DNA of 64,000 nucleotides, from positions 12,834,001 to 12,898,000 of the forward strand of contig JBHGNT010000005.1 in assembly GCA_043228905.1 (NCBI GenBank), read 5' to 3'. This DNA comes from Azolla caroliniana (taxonomy: Eukaryota > Polypodiophyta). Below the pieces are notes generated by a model, which worked only from the letters and a program-made list of their open reading frames with translations, was not told the origin of the DNA and made no database searches. Below are positions 10,641-26,672 of the stretch, piece by piece; within the stretch, counting starts at the first letter, position 1; the number at the start of each line of letters is the position of its first letter. The position numbers were made by a program, and so were the translations under genes.

Positions 10641-11738
10641 ATCACTTAGACATGCACATGAGTCCTTTCCCATCAATTTGAGCATTTCAACCATTATACA
10701 TTGAAAATATCTTGTGTTTCAAGAGGCCAATTTATGAAGTCCTAGGCATATATCTTCAATCATAAAGAAGGGAGGCATATGTGAAAGAGAACCATAACAC
10801 ACCATCTTTCAAGAAATTGATAGCTCATATAACTTATTACAATGCATAAACAAGTCAATAAGAGTTTAATCACCATATCTCTCAACACATTTCATCTTTA
10901 GATTTCCCAAAATTTACAACATGCATGTGTTTGGAGAAATATTTGAATAACCTCCCATATTCTTCTCTTATTTGAATAGGTCTTTCGTACCTATGCAAAT
11001 GCTTTTGATAATTTTCTTTATCCTTAACTACATCCGGAATCACATGGCACTTTCGAGTTTCATGACATTATTTATCAAACCATTTTTTTTCTTTTAGCTA
11101 CATTCCTTGATGTGTTTCCATTATGTGTGTGCTTGATCAAAAAACATTTGTTTGTGCATGAGAAAATGACTTTCTTGAAAGCTTCCCATTTGCATTCTAT
11201 TGTGGCACTATTCAAGTGTACCTTAAGGTTCTATTACGAGCATAACCGTAATCAGAGTGTCTTTCTTGAAAGCTTCCCATTTACATTCTAGTGTCTCTTA
11301 ATTCACATAAGGAATGAAGGGTTAAGATTGAGTTATCTCAATCATACGGTGGAGATAACTTTAGAGTGTTTTATCATTTGGCTACTTTTTATAAAAAAAA
11401 TCAAACAAGTGTGAACACAAGGGTTTGAGTCTATATAAAAAGGCTAGCTACATTCATGAGGGGAAATTTATTTTCTTCTGGCAAAGCTCTAGCGTCATAC
11501 ACGTGTGCCTCCTTCTTGTTCAAACCCTAGGTACGATCCATGTCTGTACATAGTGGTATGGGATATTAGCAAGGAACTTGGATCTGTTTCTCACCTTCAC
11601 GAGTGGGTGATTGGTTGGACTGCCGCTCTTTCTTCCTTATTTCCCCTCTTTAATTTTGCTTAACATTAATTTCTAACATATTCATAATAAAGTGTGTTTG
11701 TTTATTATCGTTAATGACCTTCTCACAATCAAACATAT
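10641..11738. other. Gene-free stretch
   Basis: No convincing coding sequence. At about 11432-11445 there is a good TATA-like sequence (ctatataaaaaggc) followed by a leader-like region, possibly the promoter part of an unrecognised old LTR. The motif 'gaaagcttcccattt' occurs twice (about 11176 and 11268), a short local duplication. Confidence 0.4.
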
Positions 11739-12011
11739 TCATACATTTAAGGTCATACATAAAGTCCTATGATCAAAATCAGGTGTCCATTCACTAAGTG
11801 AGAATTGGTGTATGTGATCCAAGATACCTTCGAAAATTAGCATATTGTCAATCACACTAATTCCATTGTGTTTTCTACATGTAAAACCATTGGTGTTCAT
11901 GCATAGTGATAGATCATTTGCAATAAACATTTTGGTACTATTGCACATTTGTAGGAGTAACTTCTCAAATTGGTCCTGATCTTTTTCATCAATAGAAGAG
12001 TGACTATACAT
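11739..12011 (-). pseudogene. Possible LINE-type endonuclease-domain fragment
   Basis: A 90-residue open frame on minus reads LCMNTNGFTCRKHNG, SVIDNMLIFEGILDHIHQF and ending SEWTPDFDHRTL. The pattern (G-T-x-x-x-x-G, then S-V-I-D-x-x-x, then SDHRPL-like end) resembles the C-terminal part of endonuclease/exonuclease/phosphatase domains of plant LINE-like elements. No RT was recognised next to it, so the call is tentative. Confidence 0.4.
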
Positions 12012-14930
12012 TTGTATATCCTCTTACATCCTTGAGATATATGATATGAAAGATTGGTGTGCATCAAGTTGGAAACTTCTTATAAGGGCATTCATGTCAT
12101 GTAATGCACCAGAGAGAAAAGTAATGACATATACAATTTGAATTCTTATTCTGCCCCTCTTAAGGCCAACCCCACGAAGGGAGGAGGTTAATTAATGTAT
12201 TGCCATCATGACTTCAAACTTTAAATTAGCCACATCGAGCAAGACCCCCATGTCTGGAGACCAAGTTTGTTAAAACAATAGAGAGTTACAATTTGAAGCT
12301 ATGTGCCTCGATATCGCCAAATTCATAAACTAGTCTAAAAAGATTAAAATGGCCTTTGCATTAACGCCACTGTTGGGAGATAGTCTCGAGTCTCCAAATA
12401 ATTATGTGGGCACAGTGAATAACAAGATGCAACATAGAAGCGCATGTTATTTTTATTCAATTAGGCTTAGGCTTGCTACCAACATTATTATCTATTATTC
12501 ATGACTTAGGCTGCCATCCTTGGATGCATTCCTTGTGAATGATTTGCAAAAGAGAAAATAGTTACCAAATATTAGTAGGTGAATCAAATTAAAACGCTAC
12601 TTTTGGCAAAGAAATCACCCATACATGACCCAAAATCTAAGTTAATACTTTTGAAATTATCACGTGATGCGGTACAAAAAGATTTGCAATAGTGAGTTGG
12701 AAATGTTAGTTTTCGTTGTTTGGATAAGGTCATAAACACGAGAGGAAATAGTTCATATGATATCACACCAAATTGTGTTAGAAAACAAACTATGCATTCC
12801 ACATACACATATCAACATATAATGATGTTTTAACATTCAAGGGCAAGTTGTCAACCTATCTTTCTTTTGGATGTTTATCAACCGATAACGAATCTTTTGA
12901 ATAACCCTGAACAAGGCGTTCTATGTTCTTTTCAAAGCCGTTTCAAAACTCGTCCTTTTGTGGAAGCCATAACAGTCTTTTCGAAAGCCTTTTAAACCTT
13001 CAAAATTAGGCATGCAATGCATAACATTTTGGAACTTGGTAGGCTATAAATCTATTGTACAAGTGGAACTACATAAAGACTCAATGTTCATCGTGATATT
13101 TTTATTAAACAACATCATGAGTCACATTTTCAATGTTTAAACAATTTCCCTCAATTACCAAGTTTTTCTCAATGTGTTTGTGTGGGTTAGTGTGCCATTG
13201 TATGCGTGTGGAAAATAAAGGGGATAGCAGGGAATAAATCTATTTGTGTGTGCATGGTATACAACCGCAACAAAGAGACCAAAAGTAGGCTATGAAAGGG
13301 GGGGGGGGGACTCCACCCCAATTTAAAAGTATTTAATGAGACCATTTGAATGCATAGACAACATGCCCTTTCATGAGTAACTAGGAAAAGTAAGGAAAGG
13401 AGTAAACTTATCCACACAGTTTCTCATTCCTCATGCTCCTTATGCTAGAGATTTCATTATTAGTGAGTAGATAATGTGAGATGAGACACTCTTTAAGAAA
13501 TGTGTGCATAATTGAATAATGGAGTAGAGTACATTTGGCTTTCTAGTTCCCCAATAGGCTAAACAAGTAGTTCCACTATGTAACTTGGAACTCACTTTGG
13601 GAACAAAATACGAGTTTGTAGACATGTATCCTATTCCATATATTTCAACTTGTGTCAATAGATTCCTCGAAATGCTTACAAAAATTGGAATATTCCTCAT
13701 TATTGACACATCCATCCATAGTTTCTAAGGGCAAATATTGAAAAAGAAATATACATAAGTTGTGTTGGGTAAACCATGAATAGAAAAAAAGAAACCTTCA
13801 GTGAAGTACTCTACTTCTCACAAGTCTATAAGGATTGCTAAGAATGTTAGATTTTAGTGAGGGCAAAACTATGGAATTGTAAGAAAGGTTAAGGGTGCTT
13901 CCTTACTTGGATTCCAATGACCTTGGAATAAGTACATCATCCCCCATATGTAAGGACCTTCCCATAGAGCCTTGAAATAACCTTTTGAACTAAAGGTCAA
14001 GTTAGCTACATGACATACTTGGTGCATGCGAATAAAAATGTGGTTGCGAGCTACACAATTGAGAAATAGGTTTGGTACTAAATTTAATTTCCGAAGTTTT
14101 TCATATCTTTTGGCTTGAGATGATCATCATGTACTAAATAATGTCGTCTAAAAGCATGGCCTTCCAAATTGCTTTCCACAACACAAAAGTTTTTCAAGAT
14201 ATTACTTTAAGGTCAAAGAATATTCTAATAATAATAAATGTTGATTTGTAATCTGGGTCGGGTGTTGTCTATTACACGAGGGATCTATGATGATAAGGGG
14301 TTTGAATGAACACCCATCATTTCTATGCATATGCATATTATTGTTGATGGTTAAGACAAGATCATTGGTATTTGGTTGGTCAAGTATGACTCAATGTGAC
14401 TTAGGGTAAAAGCTAATGTGATTGGTTTGCTTTGTTTCAAGCAAACAATTTGTTGCATTACCGGACCCATTATGTGCGCCTGCGGGGTGTTGTGGTTTAG
14501 TATGAATGAACCATGCTGAGTCTGGGTCATTTTATCTGGCCTAGTCTCTAAGATGACTCGGTTGGTTGCAAAGGAAACATGTGTGCCCCCTGCCCCGCCA
14601 TATGTGATGCTATGAAATTGGGCACTTGCCAACAAATTTATGCATATGCTTGGCTTCCATCTTTCACACGCAAACAACAAATGCAAAGAGTGAAACCGCT
14701 TCCCATGAGGAAGTCAAAATCAAGTCAAGTCAAGGCCAGGGTCACATGCATGCATTTTAGAGAGAAGAGAGACCAGACCCAGCCAGGTAAAAAAGAAGTG
14801 GGTTCCACTCCACGTCTGCGCTCTCTGTCAGAACAGAACAGACCAGCAGATCAGACGCAGAACGCAGGTGAAATTAGAACAGAAACACAGAGAAAACTCT
14901 TAACTTTACAGCAATCAAGAGATAGATAGA
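12012..14930. other. Gene-free AT-rich stretch
   Basis: No coding region, RNA gene or clear transposon seen on either strand. A run of Gs is present at about 13301-13311. The short open frames here are rich in hydrophobic low-complexity residues and look spurious. Confidence 0.5.
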
Positions 14931-14934
14931 TAGA

Positions 14935-15110
14935 TAGATAGATAGAGAGAGAGAGCGAAGAAGAAGAAGAAGAAGAAGAAGAAGAAGAAGAAAAAGATAG
15001 GAACCCTAACTCTCTCAGAAATTGAATGAGGGAGAAGGGAAATCCTAGATTTTCACCACCAGAATTTTCCCCTCCCTTATAAAAGCATTCACCCCTTGAG
15101 TGAAAAATAC
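14935..15110 (+). promoter_or_regulatory. Likely promoter of the GSK3-like kinase gene
   Basis: A (GATA)n then (GAA)n microsatellite at 14920-14996 is followed by a TATA box, cttataaaag at about 15076-15085, in a C-rich context. Transcription would start near 15110, about 1.2 kb before the first coding ATG, which implies a long leader or a leader intron. A possible leader-intron acceptor is ttatag at 16329-16334. Start and first exon are inferred, not shown. Confidence 0.45.
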
Positions 15111-15409
15111 CTTACATTCTGCTGGCTGTTCGCATTCTTCTTGGTAACTTATCAAAAATAGGTGATGATGAATCCGTTTATTTCCTTCAGTTTTGCCATT
15201 GTTTCTTCAGCTTCATCATCTTGCTTCTTAGTTTCTTGGGTTATCCTTTTCCTTGCCATTCTGTACCCAATTTGTATAAATGGTTACAATTTGCTGTTTT
15301 TGACGATGTTTCTAGTGGATAAAAAGGTTAAATAGATAGAGAGAGATAGCAGAGAGTTATGCATTCACCTCTACATTCTGCTGGGGCATGCACTAAAGTA
15401 ATGCATCAT

Positions 15410-15692
15410 ATACATAGTGAGGTAGAATCTGAGTGCAGGAGTTAGTAAAAACGTGGCTTATCACGAGGGCACAGCCCTAGAGAGAGAGAGAGAGAGAGAG
15501 TTCTGACCGATTTATTGGCCTTCTTCGTCTTCCAGACAGATCTGTCATCAGCTTGAACTTATGGCCTCCTTTTGTGGAATGTAGTTTCCAGTTCATTGCT
15601 ATTATGCAGTAAAGTATTTATATAGTGAGATTAGAACCTGGGTGCAGGGATTAGTAAAAACTTGGCTTACCACAAGGGTGCAGTCTGTGCGG

Positions 15693-15759
<67 letters not shown>

Positions 15760-15858
15760 GTGACCTATTTCTTGGTCTTCTCCTTCCAGACAGATCTGTC
15801 ATCAGCTTGAACTTGTGGTCTCTCTTTGTGGTGAATGAATGTAGTTTCCAGCTCATCA
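15410..15858 (+). repeat. Tandem duplication in the kinase leader region
   Basis: Copy A (about 15410-15600) and copy B (about 15608-15858) share, in order, a 'gtgcagg-gttagtaaaaac-tggctta' block, a GA microsatellite, a block around 'cagacagatctgtcatcagc', and 'gtagtttccag'. The GA run has grown from about 20 bases in A (15480-15500) to over 60 in B (15695-15757). A shorter motif (caagcttcaag-atgatt) recurs at about 15900, 15940 and 16070. Confidence 0.8.
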
Positions 15859-16340
15859 CATTGGTGGATTCCTTTTTCATCAATATTTGGTTCTGTTTCA
15901 AGCATGATTTTCCTCGCAAGGTAATGAATATGGTCAGATACAAGCTTCAAGCATGATTTTCCAGAATTATGGTAACTTTAGGACAGTTAACATTTTCGTT
16001 TGTAAGAATTTATATACGATAGAGCTTAAATAGTGGAGAAGAGTTAGTATTTTATAATCTGATTATATACAAGCTTCAAGGATGATTGTCAGCTTTAAGG
16101 TAATGCGAAGCTGAAAGAGCATAGAACATGTCTGTACAATCACAAGGTTTCTGTAACAATCCCTTATTCTAATAGAGTTCTTATCAAACTGTAGGGAATG
16201 AGCTTTGGAGAAGACTTCCATTTTAGTGTATGATTATCTAAAGTCCCTAGTATTCTGTAAACAAAACTTATTTGTTACAAGTCCTATCAAGCTGGTAGCA
16301 CTTAAGTTTTGGAGAAGACCGTCTCCTGTTATAGGCAACC

Positions 16341-20838
<4,498 letters not shown>

Positions 20839-21920
20839 TGTTATCATTAGTTGCAAAGAAACAAGAAAGCCAGCAATTGGCTTGCATTGACAATGGTTGG
20901 AAAATGGAACTAGCTTCCATCAATTATGTTTTCTGAAGCAAGTCTATATCAGTGAAGTTATTTTGAGGGCGAACCCTTTTTTCTCTGCCTTATCCTGAAG
21001 TATGTGCCCAAGACGGATAAAAGAGTGCAAGGGTCATCATGTTATCTCAGCATGTAAATTGATAGCCATGAAATATGTAATGTTTTGACCCAATTTTGTA
21101 TTTTCTGAATCATATCCTTGTTTTGAGACTGGAAGAACATATTCTGTGTTTTGAACGTCATCATGTATCATCCTCTGGCCAAGGTCACATCATATTTTTT
21201 TATCTAATAAATGCATCACTTCCACGAATCTGGAGTTGGTGCATCTATTCCCATTACTGAGTCTTTGCATTTACAAGCTCATGTGCAATCATAGTTGCTT
21301 TTTCATTTCTGTGCAATCATGTTTATTTCAGTACTAGCTCTGGTTTCATTTAAATAAGAACAGTTTTTTTGTCTCCAAACTAACCTTCTAGCATATATGT
21401 GAGCAACCCAAAAAGAATTGATACCATTTTTTGTTAGGTTTGCAGCTTGAATACAATAAATTCTATGAAGATCGGTTCTCATTGTAGTTCTATTAAACCT
21501 AGTGCTTGTTAAATTACGTATAGTAGTTGCCAGCTAAATAAATTAACTTGATATGATTATTTCTCATAGATCTTTATTTGTAAGAAGTAAGATTTGCTCG
21601 TTCAATCAAAATAAGAATGAATTGTGTTCTGCTAGTTGTATGTAATAACTCTGTCAGTGCTTAAAATTTGATCTACTAATCTAGAGACACCACTGATTAC
21701 TAATTCTTTGCAGAATTCTTTGAGGATTGATATCATATTTTATGAGGTTTTCTGGTACATGTAAACAGTATGATACAAAACGAGATGAAATGTTCACGAA
21801 AAAGTAAATTCCAATGTCATTGTAAGATAGTTAGGATGTAACTATATTCTTGAGCCAAATGCTTGTAAGACTGAGACGTGTTTGCCTTGGTTGTGATTTA
21901 ACTTATTTATAATAAACTTA
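20839..21920 (+). other. Kinase 3' region and intergenic DNA
   Basis: A possible polyadenylation signal AATAAA lies at 21206-21211. Beyond it no gene is seen. Confidence 0.4.
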
Positions 21921-22043
21921 GGAAATTGGTAAATTCACAGTTTTTTCTGTATTTTCACAGTTTTTTGGGGGGGATGGAATCTGGCTATCATTTGTAATCA
22001 TATTTCTGAACTCAAAATAAAAACTGTGAATTTACCAATTCCC
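21921..22043. mobile_element. Small inverted-repeat transposon (MITE), 8-bp duplication
   Basis: A 123-bp element with about 25-bp terminal inverted repeats (starting GGAAATTGGTAAATTCACAG; the far end reads GGGAATTGG on the other strand), one mismatch in the core. Both sides carry the direct repeat TAAACTTA (21913-21920 and 22044-22051). An 8-bp duplication fits the hAT superfamily, although the ends lack the usual CAGGG start. Confidence 0.75.
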
Positions 22044-22084
22044 TAAACTTATCTCTTTATTAACAATTGACAACAGTTTGAGTG

Positions 22085-22400
22085 TCAAACTCAAACAGCT
22101 TGACACTCAAACCACTTGAAACCGAACCCTTAATTTTTTTTGAAACTTAACCATACCAAACCACGAAACCATTACAAAACATTCAAGCTCCAACCAAACG
22201 GTTTTAGAGACTTTCAAACCTTTAAACTGTTAAACCATTAAAACTATGGTTTTGCAGTTCAGTTTTGGTTTTCACGTCAAAATTCAAATTTTCACATTTT
22301 AATTTTAAAAATTTAAAAATTTTCAATCGTTTCAACAATTTGAGTTGCAGTTTCAAACCGTTAAACCGATAAAGGTTCAAACCAAACCGAAACAAGCTGA
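22085..22400. repeat. Degenerate AAACC/AAACCG-rich stretch
   Basis: The words aaacc, aaaccg, caaac and gttaaacc recur irregularly on the plus strand, with matching ggttt words in between. Low-complexity sequence with no gene. Confidence 0.55.
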
Positions 22401-22482
22401 TAAACCCATTCAGCCACGGTTCTGTGGTAAGGACATTAAGATTACCAGCCTTATTTTGAACTGAAGAGCATAATTTCTTCCA

Positions 22483-22722
22483 ACCAAAATACATCCTTGG
22501 TTTCCAAGAGTTCCTTAAATACATACTCAGGTGCATCAGACACAATGAGAAATGCAACATGGACTATTTAATAGAGCTTGAAATGTTTTTATTTATTTTT
22601 GACCAACCAAAATGCATGCTTGGTTTCCAAGAATTCATTACTTACATACTCAGGCGCACATCAGACACAAATGCAACATGGATTATTTAATAGAGCTTGA
22701 AATGTTTTTATTTATTTTTTAC
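22483..22722 (+). repeat. Tandem duplication of about 118 bp
   Basis: Copy 1 (about 22483-22602) and copy 2 (about 22603-22722) share 'accaaaat-cat-cttggtttccaagag/at', 'acatactcagg', 'gcaacatgga', and 'ttaatagagcttgaaatg', with about 10 differences. Neither copy encodes anything recognisable. Confidence 0.8.
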
Positions 22723-23614
22723 AATCATCAAAACATGGTGACACGACAAAATTAATTGGGTACTAATATAATGCATCTAACAGAAGTGTCAATTGACCGT
22801 AAAATGTAAACCCTGAAGTGTATAAGTTCCATATCCACCATGGTAAATACATGGTACTCATATACTTAAATTATGTGAGGCCATATAACAGAATCACTAG
22901 ACCAAACTAATTACTATATTATCACAAGGACGGCTACCATTTTCACAAATACTATAAAAGCCTCTTACCTCACAAGATCAATGAACATCAGTCAATATTA
23001 TTAAGAAGAGCATCTCCAATAAACAAGTTAAGTATGCCAATACTAAAGATGCCAAAAAGCTTTTGCGACAAAAAGGATGAAATAGAAAACTAATACAGTT
23101 AGACTAATTCTGCTTCCATCCGAAGGTACTCATACAAGACAATATCCATTAAAACAACATATAAACTATCAATAAACCCTGATATCCAATACGTGTTTGC
23201 GACCCTGAAGTTCACACAGTAAAACAAAGGATAATTACCTCACAATACAGACAACAACGTGATTTGATATTTGAGAATGTGTTCAAACAGCCTAAATACA
23301 AAATATGCACAGAGTCCATCATAAGCCATGTACAAATGCAATCTCAGCATTTCTGAGAATTGCTCAATGGAAGGTGAACTATTCTGAGAGATTACACAAT
23401 GGAAAATGTAGTACATTCAGTTTCTAAGCATTCTAGTCATTCATGTCATTCAGGCTTCGGCCTGGATAGACATTATTAATTATATATATATATATATATA
23501 TATGTAAACACAGAATACTAAATATAGTATTATCTTAAGAGATGATAGTATGTATGTATGGACCTCCATTACATAGATGTTTCATGGAACACGAATTATT
23601 TTCCGAAAATCTTT

Positions 23615-24646
23615 TTACACTGGCTCCATTTGTATGGCACTTTTGAGTGGTACATATTCTCCCATGTAGGCACCAAGATGTTCAGAGAGTGCCATCCAAT
23701 CGATTTGTTCATGATGAAATGCCTTACAAGAGAAGTAAAAGACAGTTTGAGCCAACATACCAAAGAGGGTGACAAAGGTGAGGATAGCAACCAAAAGAGC
23801 ACCCAACAAGACACGGCCGGCCAATGATGATCCATGAGCACCCATATCTTCTTTAGGATGAGCATGATGATGCACAACATAGGCATGGAAGAGAAGACCC
23901 ACAACACCAACTGATATCAAGTATAAGAAAAAGAGGCTAAATCCGAGCCTCTGATTTCCCTTGATGAGATAGAAACTTTTCTTAAGAGCAGAGATACCAA
24001 AACTCTCTTCTAACACTGAGATTACACTCGCGAGGTGCCAAACACAACTTATATAGACATGGGCAGACACGAAGATGGACACAAGCGCCACAAGTGTTGA
24101 GACAAAGATGAAGGAATTAGAGTCGGCGAGCCATCGGACGGCCATGTGGATGGAAAAGATGCTTACGAAGTGATATGCAGCAATGATGAGGAAAACCCAC
24201 AAGAAGGTGATCAATAGTCGTTTCCACACCATTGGAACAACCGACACAACATTTGTGTAAGACACGGATCTCTCAGTGTAAATACAGGCCACCGAGTATA
24301 CAATGGCGGCGGTGGAGAGCAAAGAGAATGCCAAAACAAAGAGAAGATAGGAAGCAAAGAAGAGGAGGAGTCTTGTCCACTCACCTTCAAGATCTGCTTC
24401 ATGTTTCTCCTCCGCCGATGATGATGATGATGATGATCCTTCCTGTGATTCTATGAATCGTTCATCAGAACGGATCTTGTGGATTAGAGGGCCGGATACT
24501 AAATGATGGGCCAGAATCATGAAGCATAAGGGGAGAACTAAGGTTGAGGAAAGGGAGAGGAAGAGCTTCCAATATTCTCGCAGAATCCTCGCAGATTCTG
24601 CTATAATTCCTGTCAGATTCCGCTGCTGGTGGTGTTCTCTATCCAT
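23615..24646 (-). CDS. Plant-specific multi-pass membrane protein, single exon, 343 aa
   Basis: An uninterrupted frame of 343 codons from ATG at 24644-24646 to TAA at 23615-23617. Predicted membrane segments lie at about residues 28-48, 93-115, 147-167, 178-205, 235-258 and 276-300. Conserved family blocks seen are FSLLSTAA, VWHLASVISVLEE, KKSFYLIKG, FYFSCKAFHH and the C-terminal EYVPLKSAIQME. These match the unnamed ~340-residue Arabidopsis family that includes At4g19950 and At5g44860, whose function I do not know. The serine run at residues 71-77 is encoded by a trinucleotide repeat (24418-24439) in the first loop. Length and single-exon structure match the family. Confidence 0.9.
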   Translation of the reverse strand: MDREHHQQRNLTGIIAESARILREYWKLFLSLSSTLVLPLCFMILAHHLVSGPLIHKIRSDERFIESQEGSSSSSSSAEEKHEADLEGEWTRLLLFFASYLLFVLAFSLLSTAAIVYSVACIYTERSVSYTNVVSVVPMVWKRLLITFLWVFLIIAAYHFVSIFSIHMAVRWLADSNSFIFVSTLVALVSIFVSAHVYISCVWHLASVISVLEESFGISALKKSFYLIKGNQRLGFSLFFLYLISVGVVGLLFHAYVVHHHAHPKEDMGAHGSSLAGRVLLGALLVAILTFVTLFGMLAQTVFYFSCKAFHHEQIDWMALSEHLGAYMGEYVPLKSAIQMEPV

Positions 24647-25162
24647 CGCGTTTAACCTGTCTCTTCTCTTAATATGTGGTTTTCCTGTCTTCTTCCTCTG
24701 TGGCTTTCACTGCCTCTGCCTCTGCCTCTGCCTCTTCGTGTGGCAGATACAAACCCTAATTCTCTTGCTTTGGGCATGAGGATGAAGGATCGATCCCATA
24801 TCTATTCATCCATCCATCCATCCATCCATCCATCCACAACATGAAATAAAAATGGATGGAGCATTGACCAAACAAACAAACATGTACATACATATGGGAT
24901 TGGATGGGATGGCCGTCTCCGCATTCACATTCACTCATTCGATTCATTCGCCCGCCCAACACACACCCCAACCGAAACAAACATCTTGTTTTGTTACCGA
25001 AACAAAACAAGACACCCATGGGATGTATGTATACATATTGTACTAGTGTCGTGTTGCATGCGTGCATATATACATACATGCATGCATGCATGCATACGTA
25101 CGTATGTCCAACATACATCGATGTCCTCGAGTCCCTACATACTACTTTATGGCTTTCCCCGT
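24647..25162 (-). promoter_or_regulatory. Upstream region of the membrane-protein gene
   Basis: On the minus strand the likely 5' leader is GA/GC-rich with a GAGGCA repeat (24714-24738). A telo-box (AAACCCTAA on plus, 24751-24759) is present, common near plant housekeeping promoters. Further out are a (CATC)n microsatellite (about 24806-24838) and a (GCAT)n run (about 25076-25096). No clear TATA box. Confidence 0.4.
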
Positions 25163-25864
25163 TGTCGTGAAGGATTCTGGCCATAAAGAGAAACGGAGCC
25201 AAGTGCATGTGAACGGATGTGTGCACCGATGCACACGAATAAAGTATTATGTACCAACATAATGTAAATAGCATAGGACTAGTAAGTACTAGGTAGTAGA
25301 ATTTAATGAGGTACTTTAAAGTCCCACACGCACAGAAAGAAATCAGGGAAGGGGGAAATCTCAAACACCGATCACAATGTAACGGTCTCCCCTTGTGCTA
25401 TAAAAGGGGAGGCTTGAGCCTGTTTTAGGGATCTGGTTTGTGGGTTGAGCTCTCTGTCTGTCTGTCTGTCTCTTTGTCTTGTCTACGATTATGTAAGGAA
25501 GCATTTGCTCGCGTAGGAAGCCCATGAGCTCCGGACCAGAGGCTCCTTGATCTGTCTACGTGCGTGCGTGTGTGGGGGCTGTGTTTCGTAGAACGTACGA
25601 CTTTGCTACCGGTCGAGCCCAGTTGTAATTTGCTTACCTTAATCTATTAGCTTCTCGTTTCGGGTTTTCCTCTCTATTTTTGTTTCGTCGTAACTAGTTT
25701 CCCGTTCTACCCGCGAATTTCGCGACACGGCTCCTTCCGTAAACCTACACACTCGTTGTCCGGTTTCCGGTAACTGACCAGGCACACCGTCACGGTTGCT
25801 CTTCCTACTCCCTCAGACTCCTTGGTTCGAGACCCTCAACACTTACTCGCGGAAAACCGCGACA
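25163..25864 (+). repeat. 5' LTR of CG3
   Basis: 702 bp, TGTCGTGAAGG to CCGCGACA. TATA box at about 25400 (gctataaaagggg) and a (TCTG)n run at about 25455. After the end come tctt and a primer-site-like block starting TGGTGAACCC at 25869. CG4 (43697) and CG5 (47780) have the same block in the same place (consensus TGGYGAAYCC). I could not assign the primer tRNA. Confidence 0.9.
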
Positions 25865-25910
25865 TCTTTGGTGAACCCTACATGAAAGGGGCAATAGAGG
25901 AGTCTGAAGA

Positions 25911-26129
25911 TGAGAGGATGCGAACTTGCTGAAGCAATGACGATGGTTGTAGACCACCTAGTTAACACTCGCAAGGGCACGAGCGCCCTTGATAGGGCCA
26001 TAGAAACGATGGTCGATTTAATGGGAAAGACGCAACAAGCTACCTGGAGGCCTACAGGGCCGAGATGCTGATGAGGAAGGAATGCCCCGGAGGACAGACG
26101 GTTGTCCGGGTTCCCTCGGGTCGTAATGA
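25911..26129 (+). pseudogene. CG3 gag, first part
   Basis: Matches the CG4 gag start at 43751 (ELAEAM, VDHLV, ALDRAIET) with a frame break near 26020. It ends in the FPRVV block, where the solo LTR inserted; gag resumes at 39736 with TPSIHAEV. Confidence 0.75.
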
Positions 26130-26257
26130 TGTCATGTGGTTCTTCACACACGATATGAAAAATAGTAAATTAATTATTTAAGATTAGCTTAATGGATTGA
26201 TATGGAAAGATAAATGTCATCAAGAGCTTCATAACGCATTTTACTACACATGAAACG

Positions 26258-26571
26258 TGTTGAGAGTCGAACACAACTTCCCTTAGATAGGTTTCACACT
26301 AGTTCATGGACATGTTGGGCTAGTTTTGTAAATAATAGAAAGGGCACTTGCCCTAGCTTAGTTGGTATATAAACCAACGCATTGTAACTTAGTTGTTGTT
26401 GGATGTTTTATGCTTTGATGTAATTTTGGTTAATATATAGTTTGTCTATCTCTGTCGTAAGAGCTCTCTCTCTCACTCCCTCTCTCTATGTCTTGACACA
26501 CACACACACACACACACTCACACTCATCTTCCGCTGCATTACAACCACTCTTGCCTCCTCATTTCTTTACA
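26258..26571 (+). repeat. 5' LTR of Cop2
   Basis: Starts TGTTGAGAGTCG and ends TTTACA directly before the primer site. TATA box ggtatataaacc at about 26363-26376. It contains an (AC)n run of about 23 bases (26496-26518), against about 62 in the 3' LTR. Confidence 0.95.
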
Positions 26572-26672
26572 TGGTATCAGAGCGTGTGGTTGCCTGATCA
26601 AGCCTATTCGATTGTGTTGTGCTGCACGCCGACGATCAAAAGAACCGGCCCATCGACAGAGAAGAAATCACC

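Noticed and set aside
24756-25364. 202-codon minus-strand open frame across the CG3 LTR start
   Set aside because: Low-complexity, His/Cys/Met-rich translation of microsatellites and LTR sequence; it crosses a transposon boundary.
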